Positions 55,837 through 64,000 of a stretch of DNA of 64,000 nt are shown here, in pieces. How positions within the stretch are numbered: position 1 is the first letter of the stretch; each line of letters starts with the position of its first letter. The notes below the pieces were generated by a model, which ran no database searches, had not been told where the DNA came from, and saw only the letters and a program-made list of their open reading frames with translations. The stretch is taken from assembly GCF_000235605.1 (NCBI RefSeq), contig NC_016584.1, positions 5,395,151-5,459,150 of the forward strand, read 5' to 3'. The stretch comes from Desulfosporosinus orientis DSM 765. Lineage in GTDB: Bacteria; Bacillota; Desulfitobacteriia; Desulfitobacteriales; Desulfitobacteriaceae. A program made the position numbers and the translations under genes.

Positions 55837-55866
55837 ACAAAAAACACCGAGAATAAATTCTCGGTG
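55837..55866 (-). terminator. Terminator of the tRNA operon
   Basis: CACCGAGAAT and ATTCTCGGTG are followed by TTTTTTG on the minus strand, just past tRNA-His. Confidence 0.85.
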
Positions 55867-55879
55867 CTAGTTTACATTA

Positions 55880-55955
55880 TGGGGTGGGTGATGGGTTTCG
55901 AACCCACGAATGCCGGAACCACAACCCGGTGCGTTAACCACTTCGCCACACCCAC
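55880..55955 (-). tRNA. tRNA-His (GUG)
   Basis: GTGGGTG/CACCCAC acceptor, anticodon loop TTGTGGT (GTG) between CCGGG and TCCGG, T arm GTGGGTTCGAAACCCAT, encoded CCA. A genomic G precedes the 5' end and could supply G-1. Confidence 0.95.
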
Positions 55956-55972
55956 CATAAAGTCTGCGTGAT

Positions 55973-56049
55973 TGGTGCGCCTGGAGAGACTCGAACCCCC
56001 GACAACCTGCTTAGAAGGCAGATGCTCTATCCAACTGAGCTACAGGCGC
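55973..56049 (-). tRNA. tRNA-Arg (UCU)
   Basis: GCGCCTG/CAGGCGC acceptor, TAGCTCAGTTGGATAGAGCA D arm, anticodon loop CTTCTAA (TCT), T arm GGGGGTTCGAGTCTCTC, encoded ACCA. Confidence 0.97.
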
Positions 56050-56142
56050 ATTATAACGGTCCAGCTCAAAACTTCCAGGTTTAAATTTATAGCCTTTTGA
56101 ACTATAAATTCGAAGTTCCCTCGAACTTCGACCTAAATAAAA

Positions 56143-56219
56143 TGGTCGGGGCAGAGGGATTTGAACCCCCGGCCTCCTGCTCCCAAGGCAGGCGCGCTAC
56201 CAAGCTGCGCTATACCCCG
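56143..56219 (-). tRNA. tRNA-Pro (UGG)
   Basis: CGGGGTA start with C at position 1, D arm TAGCGCAGCTTGGTAGCGCG, anticodon loop CTTGGGA (TGG) between CCTGC and GCAGG, T arm GGGGGTTCAAATCCCTC, encoded ACCA. First of three tRNAs in one transcript. Confidence 0.97.
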
Positions 56220-56351
56220 ATTTGGTGACTTAGTTAGTATAGCTCATCTTTAGGTTTTCGTCAAGGAAATGTATTGAAAAAAACTGAACTTTTTTCTAAG
56301 TTTTTTAAGTCCTATTTTCAGCTTTATAGTAAGCTTTATAGTAAAGTCATT

Positions 56352-56945
56352 CTATGATTTTAGAGATTTCAGAATTGGAATCACCTTGCGAAAAGCCTGC
56401 CCGCGATGACTGAGCTTATTCTTCACAGCCAAGGTTAGCTCAGCCATAGTCCGTGAGTAATCCGGCACATAGAAGAGTGGATCATAACCAAATCCATCGC
56501 TGCCGCGGCGCTCCCTCAAGATCCTTCCTTCTACAGTACCTTCCGTCAGAAATTCACGGCCATCGGGCGTTGCCACCACCAAGGCGCAGCGAAAGCGAGC
56601 CGACCTTTTATCCTCCGGAACATCTCGTAGGAGCTGCAGGAGTTTGTTATTGTTTCTCTCGTCATCTTTCGGTTCTCCGGCAAAACGTGCCGAAAACACT
56701 CCCGGCCTGCCGCCTAAAGCGTCTACTTCCAGGCCGGAATCATCAGCTAAAGCAATTAAGCCGGTTTTCTCAACAGCCGCTCTGGCTTTTAACATGGCAT
56801 TATCCGCAAAGGTTTCTCCATTCTCCTCGACATCTTCCCAGCCTTCGATATCCTTAAGTGAAAGCACTTGGATATCTTCGTCAACAAGCAGATCTTGGAG
56901 TTCCCGGATTTTACCTTTATTTTGAGTCGCCAGTATTATCTTCAT
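56352..56945 (-). CDS. rdgB: Non-canonical purine NTP pyrophosphatase (RdgB/HAM1)
   Basis: 197 residues. Hydrolyses ITP, dITP and XTP to keep them out of nucleic acids. The opening [43 protein letters not shown] and [20 protein letters not shown] are the family blocks. Its ATG overlaps the rph stop by 4 bp. Confidence 0.96.
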   Translation of the reverse strand: MKIILATQNKGKIRELQDLLVDEDIQVLSLKDIEGWEDVEENGETFADNAMLKARAAVEKTGLIALADDSGLEVDALGGRPGVFSARFAGEPKDDERNNNKLLQLLRDVPEDKRSARFRCALVVATPDGREFLTEGTVEGRILRERRGSDGFGYDPLFYVPDYSRTMAELTLAVKNKLSHRGQAFRKVIPILKSLKS

Positions 56946-57667
56946 GTGTTTGTCTCCAGCGCGGATTTCTGAACGTCCATTAAGGAGCGAATTCCCTTTT
57001 CAGCCAACTCTAAAAAGTTGTTGAGATCTTCGCGATCAAAGGGTACTTCTTCAGCAGTCCCTTGAATTTCTACGAACTTGCCTGACCCAGTCATAACAAT
57101 ATTCATATCTACTTCCGCCTGAGAATCTTCTTCGTATTCTAAGTCTAGAACCCCAGTTCCCAGAACTTTTCCGACGGAAACAGCGGCTAAGGAATCCAAC
57201 ACCGGATTTGCCTTAATAAGCTTCTTCTCCAACAAGAATTGAACAGCATCCATCATCGCTACATAGGCTCCGGTAATAGACGCCGTACGAGTTCCCCCAT
57301 CGGCTTGCAAGACATCACAATCCAGCCAGATTGTTCGCTCACCAAGCTTTTTCAAATCAATAACCGATCGCAAGGCTCGGCCTATGAGTCGTTGAATTTC
57401 CATAGTACGGCCAGTAAGTTTACCTTTACTTGCCTCTCGTTGGGTGCGAGTTTGAGTAGCTCGCGGGATCATGGCATATTCTGCCGTAACCCAGCCTTTG
57501 CCTGTCCCTTTCTGAAAATGGGGCACTTTTTCTTCAATACTGGCTGTACACAAAACCCTTGTTTCTCCGATCTCTATCAGGACGGAACCTTCCGGTATGT
57601 TCGTAAACTTCCGCGTAATTTTAACAGGACGTAATTCATGATTTCCTCGGCCATTGGAACGCTGCAT
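56942..57667 (-). CDS. rph: Ribonuclease PH
   Basis: 241 residues. A phosphorolytic 3'-5' exoribonuclease that trims tRNA 3' ends. [17 protein letters not shown] start, [38 protein letters not shown] and [21 protein letters not shown] blocks intact. Cotranscribed with rdgB, the common Firmicute pair, just upstream of the tRNA cluster. Confidence 0.97.
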   Translation of the reverse strand: MQRSNGRGNHELRPVKITRKFTNIPEGSVLIEIGETRVLCTASIEEKVPHFQKGTGKGWVTAEYAMIPRATQTRTQREASKGKLTGRTMEIQRLIGRALRSVIDLKKLGERTIWLDCDVLQADGGTRTASITGAYVAMMDAVQFLLEKKLIKANPVLDSLAAVSVGKVLGTGVLDLEYEEDSQAEVDMNIVMTGSGKFVEIQGTAEEVPFDREDLNNFLELAEKGIRSLMDVQKSALETNT

Positions 57668-57788
57668 ATCGATAACCTTACCTTTCTTTTGGGAATACTG
57701 TTATAGTTTAGCAGAATAGTCCTTAAAACGCCAACCCGCAGCCTCAGCAAGGACTTACTAATAAGGCATGGTGATGGCTTTATGTCCT

Positions 57789-58721
57789 TTAAAACTCAGG
57801 CTTTCTTGAAGCGAATAGATCCAGTGAACGAGCTGGGGTTACTTCTTCACCCACAATGCCTGCAATGGTATAAAGCTGGGCAATGGGGTCGAATCTGAAT
57901 TCCTTCAACAGGTGAAACCCTTTAATATCACCGGACCGTCGAATATGGATGCGAGGCCCCGTACAGGGATAAATCATTTCGCCGACCTTAATGTGTTCAT
58001 CATTGGCAAAACATATAGGCAAATTAGCATTAATCAGATCCAGAACCCGCTGCTCTACTAAATCCAAGTCAATATCCGGCTTTTCCGGAAGTTCTAAGAC
58101 AAAGCCATGTTTTATGTCACTATGCACTTCAGGCTTATCCAAACCCATTTCCTCAAGGATCATGGACGTAATATCCTCAGCACTGTGGGCCATGCGGCGA
58201 TATTTAATGGAATCAAAAACGATATCCGCAATACTTTTCGGTTCCGGTCCGAATACCGTGGGACGCGTGACAATAACTTCTTCGCCAACTCCAATCAAAA
58301 CCTCAGCATTGACTTTAAGCTGAGGGTAAACAAGATCAAAATGCTCAACCACCACTCGATGTCCCGTTGAGATGGCTTTCTGAATAGCTTCCGCAATGAT
58401 CCATGGTTGAGTAAACGCTGACTCGAAGCGGACATCTAAATGATAAGTATGATAGCGAAAATGCCCCCGATCGGCATCCTCCATTAAAGGTAAGGGGCGA
58501 ATATTAATTCCATCATCGTCATTGGTAAGTTCTAAGCCCGGAAACATTCCTCGTATCAGCAGGGACTTACCGGCCCCAGCATCCCCGACAAACCCAATCA
58601 ACTTATCCTCAGGACTCAAATAACGTTGGGTAATATTGGATCCCAAAAAGAGAAGACGCTTTTTCCCACGGGGAGCAAAGTAAACCGCCTGCATCAAATG
58701 TTCATGAACGAACATAGCCAA
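57789..58721 (-). CDS. P-loop protein with AlaRS second-additional-domain-like C-terminus
   Basis: About 310 residues. VHEHLMQAVYFAPRGKKRLLFLGSNI leads to a Walker A motif GDAGAGKS (46-53) and a kinase-like core. The C-terminal part (ANDEHIKVGEMIYPCTGPRIHIRRSGDIKGFHLLKEFRFDP) resembles the proteins annotated as alanine-tRNA synthetase second additional domain. No catalytic AlaRS module is present. The function is unknown. The TTG at 58721, nine bases after GGAAGGAG, is preferred; the frame extends 52 codons further but without support. Confidence 0.7.
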   Translation of the reverse strand: MAMFVHEHLMQAVYFAPRGKKRLLFLGSNITQRYLSPEDKLIGFVGDAGAGKSLLIRGMFPGLELTNDDDGINIRPLPLMEDADRGHFRYHTYHLDVRFESAFTQPWIIAEAIQKAISTGHRVVVEHFDLVYPQLKVNAEVLIGVGEEVIVTRPTVFGPEPKSIADIVFDSIKYRRMAHSAEDITSMILEEMGLDKPEVHSDIKHGFVLELPEKPDIDLDLVEQRVLDLINANLPICFANDEHIKVGEMIYPCTGPRIHIRRSGDIKGFHLLKEFRFDPIAQLYTIAGIVGEEVTPARSLDLFASRKPEF

Positions 58722-58789
58722 AACTGTCGGCTCCTTCCTATAGTATGATACGCCTTTACCTAGATGATACCATATTTTGGCATGATGTG

Positions 58790-59479
58790 TTACTTTAAAA
58801 ATCGTACCCCCAGAATTATTAGTAACAGGATAGGCTGATGGACTAAATAGATTGCCAATGAATGCCGGCTCAACCAACGAATGGACTTAGATCTGACTTC
58901 AAGTTTAAACAGACGTTTATCCCTGCGGGCATAATAATGTCGATAAGCAAGAATTCCCAGGATAGTAACACTTATATAGGGAAAAAGAGGATAATAATCT
59001 ACAGTACTAAAGTTCTTATATATGACTCCAAAAGGAATTAATAGACTGGTTCTCAGCACAATTTTATTAAGTAAAAATCCCAACAAAGCCGCCAACCCAC
59101 TTAAAATAAGCAGCAGCGGTGATGACAAAGTGTTGAGCAGCGGAAATAATATCATCGCCACACCTAAAAAATGCAGGATGCCAAAACGCACGTACATATC
59201 AGCCAATGCCAAATAAGTAACAACTGAAACAACCATCCCCAAAAGAAAAACTATCAATCCCCGTCTCACGGGAGATCTGCTTAAGCCGCTGGCAAGCCCC
59301 GATATAAATATAAAAATCAGTGCCGAAGCCTTCCCTATCACAAACCACAGGGGACTTTCATAGTTGATATTGATTGCTGCGAATTCTCTTAAATCATAAA
59401 CGAAATGAAAAAGCACCATTAAAATGATCGCCAGGGCTCTAAGCACATCAATTTCTCCATAGCGCTGAACAGATGTCAT
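58790..59479 (-). CDS. DUF1624 membrane protein
   Basis: 229 residues with seven or so membrane segments. EIDVLRALAIILMVLFHFVYDL and FIFISGLASGLSRSPVRRGL match DUF1624 (heparan-alpha-glucosaminide N-acetyltransferase-like). A membrane acyltransfer role is inferred from the family. Overlaps the methyltransferase stop by 4 bp. Confidence 0.88.
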   Translation of the reverse strand: MTSVQRYGEIDVLRALAIILMVLFHFVYDLREFAAININYESPLWFVIGKASALIFIFISGLASGLSRSPVRRGLIVFLLGMVVSVVTYLALADMYVRFGILHFLGVAMILFPLLNTLSSPLLLILSGLAALLGFLLNKIVLRTSLLIPFGVIYKNFSTVDYYPLFPYISVTILGILAYRHYYARRDKRLFKLEVRSKSIRWLSRHSLAIYLVHQPILLLIILGVRFLK

Positions 59480-60123
59480 TTTCCTATCCTCCGACTAACC
59501 GACACCCCATCTCCAAAAGGTAAAACAGACGTGGAAAAGTCCGGGTTCAAGGAAAGATCCTCTAAAAAGCGGCGCAGCCCGCCTACCATACGGTCATATT
59601 TAGGTGCAAAAGCACTCCCCGGAACAACCCATCCCCTAAATAAAACATTATCCACAACTAACAATCCCCTTTGTTCAATCAAGGGATAAATGAGATTTAA
59701 GTACTCTAAATATTCTCCTTTAGCTGCATCAACGAAAACAAAATCAAACTCTGAATCCAGAGTCTTAAGAACCTTGCGAGCATCCCCCTCTATAGCTGTA
59801 ACCTGTTCGGAAAGTCCTGCCCGATTGATGTTTTCCTTAGCTCGCGCCAGACGATCTTTATTCATATCAATCGTAGTAACATGCCCTCCGGTCTCTTTCG
59901 CCCCATGCGCCAGCCAAATGGTTGAATATCCGATAGCTGTTCCTATTTCCAAGATTCTCTTGGCTTTTGACATGTGTACAAGTAAGTTGAGAAAATTGCC
60001 AACCATAGGTGTCACTATAGGAATTGTCTCTTTGAGAGCCTGCTCCTCAATTTCTCTTAATAGAGTGTCCCTTTCACCCAATAAGGATTCCAGATATTGC
60101 TCCATTTCAAAAGGGTAAAACAA
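59476..60123 (-). CDS. SAM-dependent O-methyltransferase (YrrM-like)
   Basis: About 215 residues of the caffeoyl-CoA O-methyltransferase fold. AKRILEIGTAIGYSTIWLAHGA is the SAM motif, VTTIDMNKDRLARAKENINRAGL follows, and DFVFVDAAKGEYLEYL is the metal/catalytic motif. YrrM relatives methylate 5-hydroxyuridine in tRNA (TrmR), which is possible here. The TTG start (FYPFEMEQYL) is six bases after AAGGGGG. Confidence 0.88.
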   Translation of the reverse strand: MFYPFEMEQYLESLLGERDTLLREIEEQALKETIPIVTPMVGNFLNLLVHMSKAKRILEIGTAIGYSTIWLAHGAKETGGHVTTIDMNKDRLARAKENINRAGLSEQVTAIEGDARKVLKTLDSEFDFVFVDAAKGEYLEYLNLIYPLIEQRGLLVVDNVLFRGWVVPGSAFAPKYDRMVGGLRRFLEDLSLNPDFSTSVLPFGDGVSVSRRIGK

Positions 60124-60280
60124 CGTTATCCCCCTTTCTTCATTGGTTATTATCACTACAACCTTTCTATAACTTTACCACAAATAATGTAAGAAAGCTT
60201 CCCACGGGTTAATTTAGCGGAGAAGACTTCTGGCACAACCCCGGAATTCATCTATGTTTTTGCCTTCCGAACAGCATAAA

Positions 60281-60340
60281 AAGTATACTCTTTCTGAGTT
60301 TGTTTAAGCACGTATGAACAAACTCAGAAAGAATATACTT
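60281..60340. repeat. 24-bp-arm inverted repeat
   Basis: AAGTATACTCTTTCTGAGTT and its complement (23 of 24 bases match) surround a 12-base loop. The AGTATA/TTTCTGA core recalls the end of the T family. Confidence 0.8.
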
Positions 60341-60402
60341 CAAATTCCTTGCGGCCTCACCTACGTCCGGTAGTATTTCGGACAACTCTCAACCCACTTT
60401 CA

Positions 60403-60628
60403 GACGGTGCACATTTATGTGCCGTCCGACCCCATATTCCGTTCCTTCGACCCCTAAGCCAGGGATGCAGTGTTGACACTTCTTGAATCCTTACTCTATC
60501 TCCACAAATGCCTCTTCATCCCCCAAACACAATCCCACTCCAACCCACAGCTGACGGCGCACATTTATGTGCCGTCCGACCCCATATTCCGTTCCCTCGA
60601 CCCCTAAGCTAGGGACGCAGTGTGACAC
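60403..60628. repeat. Pair of 76-bp direct repeats
   Basis: Units 60403-60479 and 60553-60628 differ at about five positions. Each begins with a hairpin (GACGG-GCACATTTATGTGC-CGTC), then CCGACCCCATATTCCGTTCC, CGACCCCTAAG, GGGA-GCAGTG and GACAC. No coding content. Confidence 0.85.
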
Positions 60629-60632
60629 GAGC

Positions 60633-60880
60633 ACGAGGTCTTTACGAAAGCAGAAAAGCAAACTTCCGTTTAAACTCCTGACCCCAGATACGGGGCAGCG
60701 CACACGGACGTGCGCTGCGGCCAATGCGCCATGGATGGCGCTTTTGGCCCGATAATCTCCAGTGGAGATTATCGCCGTAGGCGGGTTCTCCAAATAATAC
60801 TATCGCCGAAGGATGAACCCCGCTCCCCAAAGCCAGGAGTTTAAACGGTTAGTTTGCTCTGCGTCGTAAGCACCGAGGGC
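60633..60880. repeat. Composite nested palindrome with three-hairpin core
   Basis: Outer arms AGCAAACTTCCGTTTAAACT (60657) and its near-complement (to 60858). Inside are abutting hairpins 60695-60718 (loop ACGGAC), 60719-60749 (GGCC ends, loop ATGGAT) and 60750-60774 (loop AGT), then an N-module tail to about 60820. The order, abutment and loop pattern equal those of 1781-1853 although the stems differ. Together with the two repeats above it fills the 775-bp gap 60124-60898, which has no gene. Confidence 0.8.
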
Positions 60881-60898
60881 TGTGCACACAAGTCCCCC

Positions 60899-62119
60899 CT
60901 ATAACACCCTTTTCGCCACATCGATTAACCCGGGGTCCAGCATCGTCCCTGCTCCACGCTGAATCAAAGCAAGAGCTTCACCCTGACTCATTGCTTTACG
61001 ATAAGGGCGATCTTCAGTTAATGCAGCAAAAATATCCGCTATAGCCATAACTCGCGAACCCTCGTCAAGTTCATTTTCCCCTAAAGCAAAAGGATAGCCT
61101 TTGCCATCAAGGCGCTCATGGTGGTGCGCGGCCCATTCTACCATTCGAGTGGGAAACCCGGCCTGAGTCAATAAGCGATGGGTGTAATATGTATGTGTGC
61201 GAATAATTTTTATTTCCATAGAGTCAAGAGGACCAGGCTTATCCAATATTTTTCTAGGTATTGAGAGCTTACCTAAGTCGTGGAGTAAACCGGCCGTATA
61301 AATTTCATGCAGTCGTTCATCCTGCCAGCCCAGTCCCTCAGCTAAATGCTGAACGGTTTCGGCAACGGACCGTGAGTGACGCGCTGTAAACTTACTTTTC
61401 TGGTCAATCAAATCGGCAAAGGTTGCCGCTAAGTCATCGGTAAAGCCACTCTTCAAATCCCTTGTCGACGGCAAATGCCATTTTCCGCATAATAGTTCAA
61501 GAGCAATTTGAAGCAGATCCGGCTGGTCCAGATCCAGCCAAAACGCCTCTTTTTGTGCTACTTGTTTAAAGGCTGCAGCAACTTCAGAATAAAATAAGGT
61601 CCCAGTGTTTGAAGAAACCCAGTCAATGATCTCTTCTCTATCCTTTCGACTCGTTAATCTTCGTTTTATTAAAAGATCCACTTGGTCTGCAAAAGATAAG
61701 ATACGCGCCATCAAAGGAACTTCTGCCTCCGAAGCATGCAAGGCGCCATGTGCCGGATCGGGAGTCTCATGGTGATATTTGATTGCTTGAGCAAGAATGT
61801 CACCGGCAGGAAAACGCTGAACTATTGAAGCTCCAACAAAGCAATGCCTTTGAAGGAGCCGGCGGTCCCCCTCATACTCTCTAAAGAAGCCTAATGCTCC
61901 AATGTCATGGAGCAATCCGGCAACCGTAAGATGGACAAGAGCTTTTTTATTTAAGCCAAGAGAACGCCCTAAACGCATAGCAATATAGGCGACTCGTTCA
62001 CCGTGCCTTTCCCCCACTGAAATCTGTAAATCTCTCTCAACTTCCTCATCAACCAAACCCAGATCCAAAGCGTGGGAAAAGCTCCACATCCTGCGGATGT
62101 AGAAAGCATCTTCAACCAA
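60899..62119 (-). CDS. Double-HD / HD-GYP domain protein
   Basis: About 406 residues with two HD domains. The first (about 40-155) has LLHDIGALG (HD at 71-72) and HH at 116-117 but no GYP motif. The second (about 240-400) has LLHDLGKLSIP (HD at 280-281) and HHERLDGKGYP (333-343), the full HD-GYP signature of c-di-GMP phosphodiesterases. There is no sensor domain of its own. The TTG at 62119, eight bases after GGAGG, is preferred. It lies just downstream of the globin chemoreceptor, so oxygen-linked second-messenger turnover is a reasonable inference. Confidence 0.9.
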   Translation of the reverse strand: MVEDAFYIRRMWSFSHALDLGLVDEEVERDLQISVGERHGERVAYIAMRLGRSLGLNKKALVHLTVAGLLHDIGALGFFREYEGDRRLLQRHCFVGASIVQRFPAGDILAQAIKYHHETPDPAHGALHASEAEVPLMARILSFADQVDLLIKRRLTSRKDREEIIDWVSSNTGTLFYSEVAAAFKQVAQKEAFWLDLDQPDLLQIALELLCGKWHLPSTRDLKSGFTDDLAATFADLIDQKSKFTARHSRSVAETVQHLAEGLGWQDERLHEIYTAGLLHDLGKLSIPRKILDKPGPLDSMEIKIIRTHTYYTHRLLTQAGFPTRMVEWAAHHHERLDGKGYPFALGENELDEGSRVMAIADIFAALTEDRPYRKAMSQGEALALIQRGAGTMLDPGLIDVAKRVL

Positions 62120-62162
62120 TGCTGTTACCTCCAATTACTAACTTCTTGCATTCTCTAACCCT

Positions 62163-63413
62163 TTAGTCCCTCAAACCCATTTGAGCCAAAGAGGTGGCAG
62201 AATTGGCAACATCTTCGGATGCTGCACCTATTTGTCCGGCTGTTGAGGATAAGGCATCGATTTGTTGGGCAATACCCTGAACTTGTTGTATGCTGGCATT
62301 GATTGCGGACATAATGTCTCCAAAACGGCTTACAACTTCTCCAGCTTCAGCTGCAGCGCCTTGCATAGCTTCAGTAGTTTGAGCAATGGAGTGATTAACA
62401 GCTACTGTATTTTGCTTTGTCAAGGCAATCAGTGAACTTATTTCTTTTACCGATTGTTCTGAATGATTAGCAAGCTTTTTCACTTCTTCTGCCACCACGC
62501 CAAAACCTCTGCCGCTGTCTCCTGCACGGGCCGCTTCAATGGCGGCATTTAACGCTAAGAGATTGGTCTGGGAAGCAATTTCTTTTATGACATCTGTGAC
62601 GGAGGCAATTCGTGCGGAACTTTTGTCCAGTTCCAGCATCTTTTCTTGCATCTCTGAGGTCATATCTGATAATCGCAAAATAGTCTCTGAAATCATCTGA
62701 ATTTTTCGGGCACCCTCTTGTGCCAGAGAATCAACCTGACGAGAAAATTCGGCAGCTTCAGAGGCATTGCTTGAAATTCGGGCAGTTGCTTCATTCATCT
62801 CTGCTGCCGAAGCTGCTGTTTGTTCCGAAGTTGCAGCCAAGGCCTGACTTGCTTCACTTACACTGCGCTGTAAGCTGTCAATCTCGTAAAGGGCTTTCTC
62901 TAATTCAGCCTTTTTGTCAATTTCGTTCATATAGGACTGGATGTAACTGGCCATTACAACTTGTTGATCAAAGCTTAAAAAGCGTTGCAAGGCCAAACTC
63001 ACTCGAAGCGCTTGATCAGTTTTTTTACGATAATGTTCAAAAATCCTGGGTATAATCTCATCACACAAGATTTGATTAGCACTTAAATAGTAAAAAGGCG
63101 GCAGATCGATCCGTTTATGCACTCCTCCGATGGTAATCCGCCACTCTATGAATTCTTCATCAACTTTTTCAGGAAAGAGAGAGAACAAATATTTCTTCAT
63201 GGTAACTTTTAATTTCTCCACTGAAGAAAAACGGTCAATAATCGCTTTTAGCCCTGGTACCGTTGTCACATGGGCATAAAAGTTTGTAATAATTTCATCG
63301 GAATCCCGCTCAATAACATGTCGAACTTCTTTAAGAAGGGCTAATTGTTCTGCATCCATTTTCAATAATTGAAGAGCCTCATCCAAACTAAACTGGTGTA
63401 ATTGAGTCATCAT
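62163..63413 (-). CDS. Globin-coupled methyl-accepting chemotaxis protein (HemAT-type)
   Basis: 416 residues, soluble. The N-terminal protoglobin domain (about 10-175) has the proximal haem histidine in [13 protein letters not shown] (His 99) and YYLSANQIL. The C-terminal MCP signalling domain has the hairpin tip [39 protein letters not shown]. HemAT senses O2 for aerotaxis; in an anaerobe it would mediate avoidance. There are no transmembrane segments. Confidence 0.93.
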   Translation of the reverse strand: MMTQLHQFSLDEALQLLKMDAEQLALLKEVRHVIERDSDEIITNFYAHVTTVPGLKAIIDRFSSVEKLKVTMKKYLFSLFPEKVDEEFIEWRITIGGVHKRIDLPPFYYLSANQILCDEIIPRIFEHYRKKTDQALRVSLALQRFLSFDQQVVMASYIQSYMNEIDKKAELEKALYEIDSLQRSVSEASQALAATSEQTAASAAEMNEATARISSNASEAAEFSRQVDSLAQEGARKIQMISETILRLSDMTSEMQEKMLELDKSSARIASVTDVIKEIASQTNLLALNAAIEAARAGDSGRGFGVVAEEVKKLANHSEQSVKEISSLIALTKQNTVAVNHSIAQTTEAMQGAAAEAGEVVSRFGDIMSAINASIQQVQGIAQQIDALSSTAGQIGAASEDVANSATSLAQMGLRD

Positions 63414-63621
63414 TATTCATCCTCTCTTTTTCAAAGCCCTATTCCTTATCTTTTTCTGTTATAAAGTCTTTGCCCTCGATAATAATTCCCAGGGCAGTGT
63501 GTACTGTTCTTATATTTTCTACATTTCTAGATATGTCGACGAAATCCTGCACTTATCGCTAATATTTTGGGAGTTATAACTTAGTACCTCAAAATCGAAA
63601 AATATGAAAGCTAAAACCTGG

Positions 63622-63665
63622 AAAGAGCCGAAATGAACTGTAACTTCTGTTCATTTCGGCTCTTT
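63622..63665. terminator. Hairpin between the HemAT and zinc-ribbon genes
   Basis: The perfect 17-bp arms AAAGAGCCGAAATGAAC and GTTCATTTCGGCTCTTT surround a 10-base loop. It should end the zinc-ribbon gene transcript (minus strand). The rest of the gap 63414-63736 shows only AT-rich promoter-like sequence. Confidence 0.75.
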
Positions 63666-63736
63666 CATTATAAATGACATTCTATGCGGGTTTAAGTAAG
63701 TTAACTTCATTTATGTCTGTTCTGACCAAGGGAGCT

Positions 63737-63952
63737 CTAACCAGCGCGTCTGCGAACAACCGGAAGAGGTGTTAATGTACAAGAAAATGACTCAGGCTTT
63801 GTTTCTATCCTTGCCACAGATCCATCTGACAATACTTCATAAATTTGAACCACACCATCGCCCTTCGTCCACTCATGGCAACACTCTCTACAGTAGTATC
63901 GGTCACGGCCAATTCGACCGACATCACGCGCTTCACACAGCGGGCAATTCAT
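63737..63952 (-). CDS. Small zinc-ribbon protein
   Basis: About 71 residues. CPLCEARDVGRIGRDRYYCREC forms a rubredoxin-knuckle zinc ribbon (two CxxC pairs) near the N-terminus, as seen in many short Firmicute proteins; the tail is basic. The function is unknown. The ATG of MNCPLCE is used, eleven bases after AGGAG. Confidence 0.75.
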   Translation of the reverse strand: MNCPLCEARDVGRIGRDRYYCRECCHEWTKGDGVVQIYEVLSDGSVARIETKPESFSCTLTPLPVVRRRAG

Positions 63953-64000
63953 TTCTTCAGCAACTCCTATCAAGGATTAATTTACAGGATATGGTCTAAT

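Noticed and set aside
60403-60628. CRISPR-like array
   Set aside because: Only two units, each 76 bp and with internal palindromes, about 74 bp apart, and no cas genes.
63530-63545. TGTCGACGAA as a Spo0A box
   Set aside because: One mismatch to the short consensus and no further boxes; such matches occur by chance.

Overview
The window reads as a chromosomal segment of an anaerobic, endospore-forming, low-to-mid GC Firmicute of the Peptococcaceae type, most like Desulfitobacterium. This is an inference. It rests on gene order (maf-radC-mreBCD-PBP2-minCDE-rodA-spoIVFA/B-TIGR03960-TIGR03936-rng), spore-linked genes (SpoIVFA/B-like pair, LonB), a haem-globin chemoreceptor, a Rex repressor, T-box and ykkC-type RNA leaders, strong Gram-positive ribosome binding sites and many TTG/GTG starts. 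No ribosomal RNA, phage, transposase or CRISPR array is visible.

Layout. 1-16141 (minus strand) is the cell-shape and division block: a DUF4321 protein, Maf, RadC, MreB, MreC, MreD, PBP2, MinC, MinD, MinE, RodA, a SpoIVFA-like M23 protein, a SpoIVFB-like M50 protease, a radical-SAM protein, its TIGR03936 partner, RNase G and a tiny membrane ORF. 16650-18177 is a small regulatory island: a Panacea-domain protein, an XRE regulator and a divergent stand-alone receiver. 18411-32023 is metabolic: aspartase, citramalate synthase behind a ykkC-type riboswitch, Rex, a SPOR-like protein, a phosphate permease with its DUF47 partner behind a PhoP-type box, FolC, ValS behind a T-box, and a glutamate-synthase-like FMN protein. 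32241-38302 carries surface and spore-type genes: a CWB2 cell-wall protein, nitroreductase, a TIGR04086 membrane protein, a LysM-ferritin-like fusion, an EamA exporter and a Ca2+/Na+ exchanger. 38442-47097 is protein quality control: YsxC, Lon, LonB, ClpX and trigger factor, with no clpP between the last two. 47394-51003 has small membrane proteins, tRNA-Leu and a secreted DUF5667 protein. 51232-55168 holds two tandem hydantoinase/oxoprolinase A-type proteins. 55880-58721 has three tRNAs (His, Arg, Pro), RdgB, RNase PH and an orphan P-loop protein. 58790-63413 has a DUF1624 membrane protein, an O-methyltransferase, a double-HD (HD-GYP) protein and a HemAT-type receptor. The right edge holds a small zinc-ribbon protein.

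The least explained content is between genes. Nearly every gap over about 250 bp holds GC-rich, highly palindromic elements with no coding sequence. At least three families recur here, called E, R and T in this annotation. E and R occur as short or empty copies and as copies loaded with extra hairpin modules; one T copy lacks the M module that the other two carry. In two unrelated places (1781-1853 and 60695-60774) the load is the same ordered set of three abutting hairpins. Their loops are similar but their stems differ while staying complementary, so the fold rather than the sequence appears to be kept. This modular set of nested palindromes is the best candidate for an undescribed system in the window.
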